From assembly GCA_025765595.1 (NCBI GenBank), contig JAIVFH010000136.1:1-64000 (forward strand): a stretch of 64,000 bases of DNA, read 5' to 3'. How positions within the stretch are numbered: the first letter of the stretch is position 1; each line of letters begins with the position of its first letter. The position numbers and the translations under genes are program-made. The stretch is from Obelidium mucronatum (Eukaryota > Chytridiomycota > Chytridiomycetes > Chytridiales > Chytriomycetaceae). The notes under the pieces were generated by a model. The model worked only from the letters and a program-made list of their open reading frames with translations, did no database searches and had not been told where the DNA came from. Positions 11,239 to 21,797 of the stretch are shown here, in pieces.

Positions 11239-12766
11239 ATGGAAAGCCTGTGGACTGACTTCAACGCCGCACTGCCATCGCCCGTGCGCATCAAAGACGT
11301 CATGGCCTCGAGCTCAATGACGTCGCGCAGCGATCGGCTGAAGGAAGCCCGGCAGAACGTAGACAGATGCAACAGGGTCCTTTCCAAAGACAGAAACGAC
11401 CTGGAACGCAAGGAAAAGCTGCTGGTACGGAAAATAATCTTCCTCCTTACGCGTAGTGGAAAATCTTGATCATGATCGCTTTTTCTTTTTCTCGCAGATG
11501 AACCAGATCAGACACTTTGCCTCAAAGGGTGACTTGGTCAAGGCCAGAATTGCCGCCCGCCAAATCTCACACTATCGAACTGCTTCAGATAGAAACTACG
11601 AGAGCGCTGCAATGATTCAAACACGCGCCCAAGTAATTATTTTTCGGTTGAAACACACAAACAACAACAACAACTCATTCACTGATCAATTACTGTCAAC
11701 TACAGCTCATGGTATCCAACCACAAAATCAACCAAGCGAAAATTGAAGCCATCAAGGTATTCACGATTGTTTATGGCATGGTTTACAAAAGAAAAAGTAT
11801 TCAAGTCTTTCTTTGTATTTCTTTTGTTGTTTTCCAAAAGGGTTCGCGATATGCAGACATGTATGATTCCATTGAGTCTGTGTCTGCAAGAGAAGCAAAA
11901 TACGCCCGCATGATGGGTGTTCAAGAAGAAATGGAACACATCATGAATGAAGGAATGGATGATGTGAGAGCAAAATTTCTTGTTTTATTTCTGGCAAGCC
12001 AAAAAAAAAAAAAATTAACACGACTGTATACCAATGCAAGGTGTACGAAACAGCTGAAGATTTAATTAAAAAGAGGGACTACTTTGATCTGGAAACAGAC
12101 GCCATCCTCAAACAAGCCCTCGACCCCAAACAATACAATGGCCGTGCCTACACAGACACCGAAACTGGGGGAAACATTCGCTGCCACAAAATCACTATCC
12201 ATTTCAAAATCTACGATCCAGCTACAGCCCACTTGTCCTCTTCTCTCAAAGTCTCCTGTGACCCACTTCTTGAAGGCTCCGACCAGACTTTGGGAGACCG
12301 GTTCCCAAAACCCCCATCCACAAACCCAAACAAACACTCCCACCACCACCCAAAAGATTTTAGTGACGATGAATCTGATGAATCCCCACAAAACTCTCCC
12401 CGTTCTCCTCAGAAAACTCTTTTGCCCAAAAAACCTGGCGCAAAGAAGGGCCCCAAAATCCTCCACAATACTGGAGGCAGTTTGAAAGTCGGCACTCTCG
12501 ACCTCTCCATTGACATGCTTAAACGCCAAATGATTCGCGATGTGTACCTCATGAATCAATTACACCTTAAATCAACCAAGAACAGTATGTACGATCTGGT
12601 TTTGGGTAGCTCCAAAGGATTTAGACTCGGAGCAGTCGTGGAAAACGAATCGAGTGCGGGGGATGCCAAGAAACTTGGACAGTTTGTCGAGTTTGACTTT
12701 GTCAAGAGCTTGAAAGAATGTGGTGTTGGGGAGGACGGTGTCGTGTGGGTTCTGCTGGATGATTGA
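11239..12766 (+). CDS. Snf7/ESCRT-III-like protein with a novel C-terminal domain
   Basis: Model: join(11239..11424, 11498..11632, 11706..11756, 11841..11963, 12041..12766), 406 residues. Residues 1-170 look like an ESCRT-III (Snf7/CHMP2-type) helical core: SDRLKEARQNVDRCNRVLSK, KEKLLMNQIRHFASKGDLVK, ARIAARQISHYR and MGVQEEMEHIMNEGMDD. ESCRT-III proteins polymerise to remodel membranes in endosomal sorting, cytokinesis and nuclear-envelope repair. Instead of ending with a short MIM tail at about 220 residues, the protein continues with KITIHFKIYDPATAHL, a Ser/Pro/Lys-rich linker, then KVGTLDLSIDMLKRQMIRDV and a last segment ending GVVWVLLDD. I do not recognise this extension, which looks folded and beta-rich. 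All introns fall between codons. Confidence 0.75.
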
Positions 12767-12958
12767 AACTCCCCCTTACTCATAAAAAGCAGTATCAAAG
12801 AAATTAAATAATAATAATAATTTTTTTTACTAAATACTCGAATTCAAACTGTACAAGAAAGAGGTTCAAAGAATGTCAAACAAAACAAAAACAAACTTGG
12901 AAGTAAAACAAAAAGCGAAAAAGAGAAAAAAAAACAACCCCTAAAAAAATCCTCATGC

Positions 12959-13879
12959 TTATTTTTTCACAGAAGTGTTCTTTGTGTTGTTGGCCTGCGA
13001 CGTCTCACCGTTGCTACCAGATGATACTTGACTTTGAGCAGACGAGTTGGCACCAACCACAACCTTCTGGGAACCCATCACCATCAGAAGTTGAATATAA
13101 ACAAACACAATTCTCCAAATATTAAGTGCGTTGAAGGAGGGGTCAACAGCATTGATGACTGATAGAATGGTCACCGCACATAAACCAACTGCGGCTACGA
13201 TTAAACGCAGCTCTTCACGGAACTTGATAATGTAGTACACAGTACTATCAGCATTGGCACCTTTACTGTTGGCCACAACTTGTCTCATCTTGTTGACAAT
13301 CATCACAGACGCGACAACGTCAACTAACGTCCAGAACAAGTAAAGTGCGACACGGGGAGCTTGGGACTTGAACTGTCCCGGGCAGTTTGGCATGGAGAAG
13401 CCGTAAGCTTGAATGAGCAAAAGCCAGTACAGCAACAACGAGATGACCACTGTTGCATAACAAGGCCAACGTGTCTTGTGCCCACAAATGGACAGGGATT
13501 TGTAGGCAATGTAGCCATATTTAAAGCCATCTTTAAAGGACCTATATTATGATTGTGTGTCGAGGAAAAAATGAGTCGATCAAAGTAGAAGATCTCATGC
13601 TATTTTGTGACAAACACACCAGACAATATCGGCAGCAAGCCAATACGCGTTTTGCTTCCAACACTCGGGCATCAGATCGTTTGCGCATGTTCCTATATAC
13701 GCGATCAAGAAAGCCACAGCGTCAAAGTAGATCATCCAGCGAACCCACGTTCGTGGCGTGAAATCCAACTGCCAGATGTTGTTGGAGAACATCATAACGA
13801 TGGTGGCGAAGGTGACCATTCCCATCGCGTCGTTTGTGGAATTGAACCACGACTGCGTGGATCCAAGAACTTGACCCAT
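12959..13879 (-). CDS. Seven-helix membrane protein, array copy 1
   Basis: Model: complement(12959..13541, 13620..13879), 280 residues. First of five paralogues. About seven hydrophobic segments can be read: AMGMVTFATIVMMFSNNIW, WVRWMIYFDAVAFLIAYIG, a weaker one near YWLAADIVW, YATVVISLLLYWLLLIQAYG, VALYLFWTLVDVVASVMIV, LRLIVAAVGLCAVTILSVI and IWRIVFVYIQLLMVMGSQKV. Family marks are the WQLD...PRTWVRWM block, the C/W motif ECWKQNA, FKDGFKYGY and LIxNKMR-type basic loops. The tail is hydrophilic, Ser/Asn-rich. I know no named family with these marks; a receptor or transporter is possible. The intron splits the Trp codon of DIVW in phase 2, as in all five copies. It is nearly identical to copy 3. 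Confidence 0.85.
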
Positions 13880-14027
13880 TATTTGGATATGCCTGCGCCT
13901 GTTGTGTGGGGTTTAGGCGTTTTTTTTTCCCCACGTAAATCCAATGTTGGGGAGGAATTGTCACTTTCTGCTGTGAAGGGAGAAACAGAAATTGTGCAAC
14001 TGACTCATATTTTGAACTTTGCGAAAG

Positions 14028-14034
14028 TATAAAA
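14028..14034 (+). promoter_or_regulatory. TATA box candidate of the OGG1 gene
   Basis: TATAAAA lies 57 nt before the ATG at 14091, inside the 211-bp gap that also serves the divergent array copy 1. Assignment rests on position and sequence only. Confidence 0.45.
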
Positions 14035-14090
14035 CGTAGTATAGCAACAGAAAGCACCCAGGAGTTCTTTTTTATAACCCTGTAAAAAAG

Positions 14091-15242
14091 ATGTATGTGG
14101 CAACTGCTTGGACGTCGCTCTGCCCGCGATCCCACCTAACTCTGGCAACCACTCTATTCAACGGCCAATGCTTTTCATGGAAGAAAGTTGGCCCGTATCA
14201 CTATTCCAATGTCCTCAAAGGTGCTCTGGTAACACTCAGACAGGCGCCTGACGATGAGTCCGTCCTCTTCCGTCTAGAAGCACCAACTTCCCAAACTCAG
14301 ACTTCTCCGGATACGATGCGAGAGTATCTTTCCTCTTATTTCTTGCTAAATGTGGATGCCGACGCTCTCTTCACTGCTTGGAACTCAGCCGACCCCAACT
14401 TCCTCAAACGAACATCGCATCTCAAAGGAACCCGTCTATTACGGCAACCTCCCGTCGAAACCTGTTTCAGCTTTATCTGCAGCGCAAACAACAACATCTC
14501 TCGAATCACTGGAATGGTTGCGAACCTCAAGAGAGTGTATGGCGTTTCAGTTGGGAAGGTGGACGCTTCCAGTCTCGGCTTGGTGGAGGGAGACCATGAC
14601 ACGTATTCCTCGCAAGACGAGTTTTTCACTTTTCCTGAACCTGAGTGTATGTGTGGGTCTGATGTTGAAGCGACTTTGCGGGAGCTTGGGTTTGGATATA
14701 GGGCTGCTTATATTGCCAAGACTGCAAAACTGCTCAAAGAAAAAGAAGGGGGTGGTAGCGAATGGCTGCATTCATTGCGCACTGTTGAATACGATCAGGC
14801 CAAAGAATCCCTTTTGGAGCTGATGGGAAGTAAGTTGCCCCTCTTACCCTGTCTTTGGAGCTAAAAAAAGTTGTGCATAGTCGGACCTAAAGTCGCTGAT
14901 TGTATCCTACTCATGTCCCTTGATAAATTCAATGCAATCCCCGTGGATACTCATGTCTGGAGGATCGCCAAACGTGATTATGGACTCTCATCTTCAGCTG
15001 TTGCCAAAACCTTGACTGCCAAAAACTATAGAATAATCGGCGATAAGTGGAGGGAGATCTTTGGAGAGTATGCTGGATGGGCTCAGTCGTTACTGTTCAG
15101 TGCTGAGATTGGAACGGGCACAAAGCAATCGCCCGAAAAAATGGATGCTGTTGTAATTGATGTGGATTCAAAGTCAACTGACATCAAGACTGATAATCCT
15201 TCTTCACCAGTTTCAAGGAAACGAAAACCTTCTGAGGAATAA
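14091..15242 (+). CDS. OGG1: 8-oxoguanine DNA glycosylase/lyase
   Basis: Model: join(14091..14829, 14881..15242), 366 residues. OGG1 removes 8-oxoguanine opposite cytosine in base-excision repair. The N-terminal domain reads TLATTLFNGQCFSWKKVG, close to the family's start. The helix-hairpin-helix/GPD core is spliced together as LMGIGPKVADCILLMSLDK, with the catalytic lysine in GPKVAD and the catalytic aspartate in IPVDTHVWRIAKRDYG. The C-terminus is a hydrophilic tail with KRKP, probably nuclear. It is the only plus-strand gene inside the seven-helix array and separates copies 1 and 2; whether it was there before the duplications is unknown. Confidence 0.93.
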
Positions 15243-15338
15243 ATAAGAAGTATCTGTCTGTCTAAAAACTTCTTTATTCTCTACTGACTAAGGATACGTT
15301 AATTTTGATAAGGATACTGATACATTTGATGCCCCACA

Positions 15339-16320
15339 TTACTGCTTTCCAGCAACATCTGTTTGACGCGTCGAATTTGCTGCGGCTATTGAAGAACAAG
15401 CTGATATGGCATCATTCTTCGAAGCCTGTCCCTTGGACCCAAAGTTTGCAGTTGAAGGTGACGGCACTTGCGACTGCTGAGAGGACCCCGTTCCACCAAC
15501 CACAACCTTCTGGGAACCCATCACCATTAAAAGCTGAACATAGACGAATACAATTCTCCAGATATTAAGTGCGTTGAAAGAAGGATTTACAGCGTGGATA
15601 ATAGACAAAATTGTCACGGCACATAGCCCCACAGCAGCCACAAGAAGACGGATCTCTTCACGGAACTTGATCATATAGTAAACGCTACTATCTGCATTAG
15701 CTTCTTTGCTGTTGCTTACAACTTGTCTCATCTTGTTGACAATCATCACCGACGCGATGATGTCAACCAACGTCCAGAACAAATAGAGTGCAACACGTGG
15801 AGCTTGGGACTTGAACTGTCCGGCACAGTCTGGCATGGAGAAGCCGTAAGCCTGCACAAGCAACAGCCAGTAAAGCAGCAGCGAGATGACAACGGTGGCA
15901 TAGCATGGCCACCGAATCTTGTGGCCACAGATGGAAAGCGCCTTGTACGTAATATACCCATACTTGAAGCCATCTTTAAACGACCTGTTTACAAATCATT
16001 GAATGTGTAGCGGTGTGATCAAAATTTAGTCGAAAGAGCCCCGACAAGAACTTTACGCACCAGACAATATCCGCAGCAAGCCAGTACGCGTTCTGCTTCC
16101 AACACTCAGGCATCAGTTCATTAGCGCAAGTTCCGATATATGCAATCAGGAAAGCCACAGCATCAAAGTAGATCATCCAACGGACCCATGTTCTTGGAGA
16201 AGAATCCACTTGCCAGATATTGTTGGAAACCATCATGACAACAGTGGCGAAACTGACCATGCCCATTGCATCGTTTGTGGCATTAAACCACGATTGAGTA
16301 GATCCAAGTACTTGACCCAT
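15339..16320 (-). CDS. Seven-helix membrane protein, array copy 2
   Basis: Model: complement(15339..15984, 16061..16320), 301 residues. Same architecture as copy 1, with the shared WFNATNDAMGMVSFATVVMM start, the PRTWVRWMIYFDAVAFLIAY block, SFKDGFKYGY directly after the intron, and the NIWRIVFVYVQLLMVMGSQ last helix. It differs from copies 1 and 3 mainly by conservative changes and a longer tail rich in Ser, Gln and Ala. The intron again splits the Trp codon (TG|G) in phase 2. It has the least typical donor of the first three copies (GTGCGT). Confidence 0.85.
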
Positions 16321-16580
16321 GTAGTTCTTTCAAGAGGGGAGGGAGTTTTTTGATCTCAAAGTTCCGATGAGATTTGTCCAAGATTGACAATCACTTAAAA
16401 ATTAAACTTTTTTTTTTTGTATTTATTTTATTTTATTTTTGGGAAGTATTTACTATAAAAAACGGGAAACCAAAAAGTTAATAAAGAAAGGAAACGAAAA
16501 TAAAGTAAATGACTGAATTAGGGTGAATAATACAGTGGGACCGTCTTTTGTTGTATGAGCAATCGACATTTTTACATGTT

Positions 16581-17513
16581 TTAATCTTTGTAAGCTTTTG
16601 TGTTGGCCACAGTTTCGCTCTGGCGTGGTGGGGCGCCTCCACCAGGATGAGAAACAGTCGATGCTACTTGTGAGTTGACCGATGAACCACCTCCAACCAC
16701 AACCTTCTGGGAACCCATCACCATCAGAAGCTGAATATAAACAAACACAATTCTCCAAATATTAAGTGCGTTGAAGGACGGGTTGACTGCATTGATGACT
16801 GATAGAATGGTCACCGCACATAAACCAACAGCGGCTACGATTAAACGCAGCTCTTCACGGAACTTGATAATATAGTACACAGTACTATCAGCATTGGCAC
16901 CTTTACTGTTGGCCACAACTTGTCTCATCTTGTTGACAATCATCACGGACGCGACAACGTCAACTAACGTCCAGAACAAGTAGAGTGTGACACGGGGAGC
17001 TTGGGACTTGAACTGTCCCGGGCAGTTTGGCATGGAGAAGCCGTAAGCTTGAATGAGCAAAAGCCAGTAGAGCAACAACGAGATGACCACAGTTGCATAA
17101 CACGGCCAACGGGTCTTGTATCCACAAATGGACAAGGACTTGTAGGCAATATAGCCGTACTTGAAGCCATCTTTAAAGGACCTAAATGCGTTTCGGGGTA
17201 TCAAGTTTTAAAAGTAAAAGTTAGCTCATAATAACGAAGATCACAACGCGTACCAGACAATATCGGCAGCAAGCCAATACGCGTTTTGCTTCCAACACTC
17301 GGGCATCAGATCGTTTGCACATGTTCCTACATACGCGATCAAGAAAGCCACGGCATCAAAGTAGATCATCCAGCGAACCCAGGTTCTTGGTGTATAGTCG
17401 AGTTGCCAAATGTTGTTGGAGAACATCATGACGATGGTGGCGAATGTGACCATTCCCATCGCGTCGTTTGTGGAATTGAACCACGACTGTGTTGATCCAA
17501 GAACTTGACCCAT
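16581..17513 (-). CDS. Seven-helix membrane protein, array copy 3
   Basis: Model: complement(16581..17181, 17254..17513), 286 residues. It is nearly identical to copy 1 from the first Met through the last helix, including long stretches of nucleotide identity. The introns and the C-terminal tails differ (tail here GGGAPPRQSETVANTKAYKD). This pattern indicates a recent duplication or gene conversion limited to exons. The phase-2 intron in the Trp codon is conserved (donor GTACGC). Confidence 0.85.
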
Positions 17514-17660
17514 CTTGGAATTGGCGGCAGTAGAAGAGCGAGTGGTGAGACTGAGTTGGTGAAAAAGTAAGTTTCAGACAATCCCCCTCTTTCAGAAATT
17601 CTCCGAGGATCAACAATGGTGGGAGTACTTAACAACAAAATTAATATTTATTCAGTATTT

Positions 17661-18568
17661 CTAGCGTGTTCGAGATTGATAGGAAGATGATTTTTGCGAT
17701 TTGCCTGGTGGATCACTCAAATCACTAACAATTGCATGGTTGGATATTGTTGTTTGACTGGTTGGCACCGTTTGTGATGCCATCACCATCACTAGCTGCA
17801 AATACACGAAAACTATTCTCCATATACTGAGTACATTGAACTTTGGCTCCACAATGCTGATGATACTCAACACTGTGACAATGGACATGCCAATCGATGC
17901 TATTAGCAATCGAATCTCCTCTCGAAATTTAACGGTGTAGAACTCAGTGTGATCCATTTTAACTTCTTTGCTCGCACTAATAACTTGCCGCATTTTGTTG
18001 ATAACCACAACTGATGTTCCAAGATCCACAACCGACCAGTAGAGATAGAGGGCAAGTCTTGGAACTTGTGATTTCGTCATTGGAGCGCAATTCGGCTCAA
18101 CGAATCCATATCCTGTCAACAGAAATATCCAATAGAGCACCAATGATCCGCAAGCGGCCAAATAGTAGGGAAACCGTAGATTCTGATATCCACTGATCTT
18201 TGTGGCTTTAAATGCGAGATATCCATATTTCAACGCGTCTTTTAGTGACCTGGTGGTAATTGTTGTCAATGGGAGTTTTCGATAGGAAAGAATATCAACA
18301 ACCACACAATTCCAGCTGCCAATTTGAACGCGTTTCTTTGCCAGCAGTATGGCATTAAATCTTCCAACGACGTTCCAATGTATGAAATAAGGAAAGCCAA
18401 AGAATCAAAGTACACCATCCAACGAACCCAGGTTCGTGGAGTCCAGTCCAATTGCCACAAGTCATTGCTAAACATCATCAGCAGCGTCGCGAAGCTAACC
18501 ATTCCCATAGCGTTATTTGTCTTGTCGAACCATTGCTGGGTTGAAGTGAGGACTTGGCCCATTGACAA
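17661..18568 (-). CDS. Seven-helix membrane protein, array copy 4
   Basis: Model: complement(17661..18249, 18303..18568), 284 residues. A diverged member that keeps WFDKTNNAMGMVSFATLLMM, WQLDWTPRTWVRWMVYFDSL, SLKDALKYGYLAFKATKISG and WRIVFVYLQLVMVMASQ. The intron sits at the same Trp codon but with a weak GTTGTT donor. Two extra residues precede the MGQVL start. The tail is Ser/Thr-rich. Confidence 0.83.
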
Positions 18569-18663
18569 TGAATAATTTGGAAATCACAAAAGGCGTTATT
18601 AAAACCAAAGGAAAAACTTCAATGTATGTAATTAACACAATTTAGAAAATAGTGCGCGAAAAT

Positions 18664-19628
18664 TTACAACTCAAAGCTCTCGTGCTGTAAGTTTGGTCCT
18701 GAGCCCATGTTCGCAGTTCGAGATTGAACTTTCGAAACTTTCTGCTCCCTCGTTATCAACCCCTTATCAATCGCATTACTGCTGAAACTCTTTGGATCAG
18801 ATAAGCTCGCACCACCGCTTCCTTCCGTCACTTTTTGTGACGTCAGCACCATCACCAATTGAATATAGACAAACACAATTCTCCACAAACTGATTAAATT
18901 CGTCGAAAATGAATCCTGTACTGCGGCGAATATTTCGAGAATTGTGACAACTGTCATCCCTACGGAGACAAACAATAGACGCGTTTCTTCACGAAATTTC
19001 AATTGATAGAACTCGCTGTAATCGATTTTGACAGCCTTGCTCTTCAGAATCACTTTTCGAACCCGGTGGATAATCATTGCCGAGGCAACAACATCCACCA
19101 CAGTCCAATATACATATAATACCACCAGCGGCCCTTTATTGTGAGTTAGTGGCTCACACATCGGTGATTTAAAGCCAATTCCTGCAATGAGGACAATCCA
19201 ATACAACAGAAGGGAAACCCCGCCAGTCACATAGCACGGCCAAGGCGATCTGAGCCCGCAGATAGTGGAGGCTTTGAAAGCCATGTAGCCATACTTGAAG
19301 CAATCCTTGAAAGACCTGGCGAAAACGAAAAAAATTCGTTGTTCAATGGAGTGAAAACATTGGATGACAAAAACCATATTATTCCGCCAGCAAGTTCAAA
19401 CGCGTTTCGCTGCCAACACTCAAATAGTATATCATCGACACATGATCCGGCATATACCACTGCGAAAGCTGCCACATCCAGGTACACCATCCACCGTACC
19501 CAGGTTCGTGGTGATGAGTCCAATTGCCACATGTCGCTGAAGAACATAACGATCAAAGTGGCCAGCGAGACGAGTCCCATTGAGTTGTTTGCGTTATTGA
19601 ACCAGTTCTCAGTAGAGCTTAGGACCAT
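18664..19628 (-). CDS. Seven-helix membrane protein, array copy 5
   Basis: Model: complement(18664..19315, 19375..19628), 301 residues. The most diverged member: it starts MVLSSTENWFNNANNSMGL rather than MGQVL and has VQDSFSTNLISLWRIVFVYI before the last helix. It keeps SPRTWVRWMVYLDVAAFAVV, ECWQRNAFELAGGIIW and SFKDCFKYGYMAFKAS. The shared phase-2 intron uses an atypical GTTTTT donor. The C-terminal tail of about 60 residues is Lys/Ser-rich and likely cytoplasmic or luminal depending on topology, which I cannot fix. Confidence 0.82.
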
Positions 19629-19788
19629 CTTGCAGCTCCTCTTTTTTTTTTAGAGTAAGGAAATACAATGGCAAGGAAAATCGTAAGCAGTCTTAACATA
19701 ATATTGATACTTTGATAACTTGATATGAATAATAAGAGATATGAATAATAAGAAATGAGAAAAGCACCACCATGACCAACATGCAAAT

Positions 19789-21733
19789 TCATCGATCGAC
19801 AATCACAGAATAAACTCTTCTCAGCGCAACAAAGCACCATGGCCCAGCAATTAGGCCTGCTGGTAAGTCAAACGCCATCCATCCCATCCATGTAGCAAAT
19901 CCATCAACAATCGCAATTCCATCTACTCCCATATGCAAGTCTACAATGGTTTGCTCGGGACTCCAAACCATTTGGATGTACAAAACAACAACAGCCGCCC
20001 ACGGACTGCCAAACAAGACGAAAAGCAATGCAGCAGGAACAATTCCAAGCGGCAAAAATATGGGGAACATGGGCAGGAGAGTTGCGGCTACGGCCACAAA
20101 AGGAAGTAACACTTGCAAGGTCGCACTGCCACCAGGAAATACAAGGGTGGAAACCAAATGAGTCAAAAAGACACGATAAATCAATAGGTCCATATTTAGA
20201 AGAAACGCAGAATCCAATGGTTGAATTAGCGCTGCGGCCAACTCTTTTCCGATGAGTTTTGCTGTGTATCCGTGTACTCCCACATCCGAATAGACCAATA
20301 CTCCCAATGTGGAGAAGAAAACAAGACAAGTAAATCCAAGGTCGGCAAAAAAAGGGCCAACAATTCCGGCCACTTCACCGGTTGGATCTAACTCGGCTTG
20401 ACTGACGTTACTTCCATGATAGGGTGCGGAAGGCAGGGAAGAACTCGCGCTGGTGGAATTGCTTTTGTCCACAACCGAAAGGGTAAAAGAGAAGGCATCA
20501 GGACCCAACCAACGAATTTCTGCAATGGCTGGCCCCAGCTTTAACAGCGCTTCAATTCTTTGACCATATGCAGCAAGTTCAATAACTTCCACAACTTGTG
20601 GAAACCTAGCACGAAACTGCTCCGCACTGGCTGAAGAAGGAGTCAATTGGTCAACAGAGGATGGAGCACCATAGAGCTTTTCCTTGTACACTTGAAAACC
20701 CCCCAACGCAATTTTGGCAGCTTCAACGCAAGATACATTGCGATTAGGATACGAAAGGGAAAGCTCGGCATCCAGTGCACTGATAATGTGAGCACGCGCT
20801 TCAGTTACACCATACGCCAAAACTAATTTGCGAACCCCAACATCCGGAATAACACTATACGGATTTGGAGTATATGCAGGTACAGGATTGGCAATAAATG
20901 AGACACCAGCATATAAGAGGTCTGGTGAGGCCACAATGAGGTTGTTAACGAAAAAGACTGTTGCCAAAATTGGCAAGACCACCAAGCTGACGATGTAGAG
21001 AGACGTAATACTGCTATTCCACATGTCTTTCAACTTTGAAGGAGGAATTGGTGCAGGAGCTGTGGTGGAATTTGAGGCATTTAGATGGATCATGGCAAAT
21101 CGATAAGTCAATAGGCCAGCTGCAACAAGTAGAATAGTAGCTCTGAACGAAGGACTATTCCACAACAGAGAAACAAGGGTTGCACGCAGACTCCATTTGA
21201 GCATAAACAATGGCCATGGCTGGGCCAGATCGTCTACGATATGATTTTAGCTTAGCGTCGCGTGGCACAAGCCAGCCCCACCTTCGAAATCAACGACCGG
21301 ATGCTGCTGCTGTTGCTGGTTCGGGCTCGGTGCTCGGACGTACAGCGCCACGTAGCCCTCGAAGAGATCGAACGCGGGTCCGAGGACAAACTACCGCGTT
21401 GAGTTAGATTGGAAGGTTTTCCACTCGCCCGCCTACCCGCAACACGTGCGCCACCAGTTGCGCAACGTTTGGAGCCGCGCCGACTTTCATCGCGCGCAGA
21501 ACTGCGCCGGACTTTGCGCGGTGCAGTGGAACACTCAGCAGCGCCGCCGCAAAGAACGGCGCCGCCATCGGAACAAGCAAGTGGCGTGCCAGAGCCGCAA
21601 GTCCGCAAAATGCGGCAATTGCAAACCAAAGTGCCGCGCCCTTCTTCGCGTCGCCGCCGCTGGTGCCCGCCCGCGGCGATGTTGCTTGTTTCGCTGCGGT
21701 TGTGGGTGACACTGCCGTGATTGGAGGACCCAT
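19789..21733 (-). CDS. Multi-pass membrane protein, TMEM245/AI-2E transporter-like
   Basis: Model: complement(19789..21233, 21282..21390, 21437..21733), 616 residues, introns of 48 and 46 bp. Helices are clear at ALWFAIAAFCGLAALARHLL, ATILLVAAGLLTYRFAMI, LYIVSLVVLPILATVFFV, and a C-terminal group. The last part, LLPMFPIFLPLGIVPAALLF followed by IQMVWSPEQTI, then IAIVDGFATWMG and PAGLIAGPWCFVALRRV, resembles the end of TMEM245-type members of the AI-2E transporter superfamily, whose function in eukaryotes is unknown. A large hydrophilic loop with several NxS/T sequons lies between helices. The first exon is GC-rich and Ala-rich. Family assignment is moderate; the membrane topology is safer. 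Confidence 0.68.
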
Positions 21734-21797
21734 TGATTTTTAACGATGTACAATAAATACAATCGCCAGGTTTAAATACTGAATATATTTATTGCTG

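Noticed and set aside
19904..20329. Alternative minus-strand frame within the TMEM245-like gene
   Set aside because: Lies entirely within a longer frame that has clear membrane helices and joins upstream exons.
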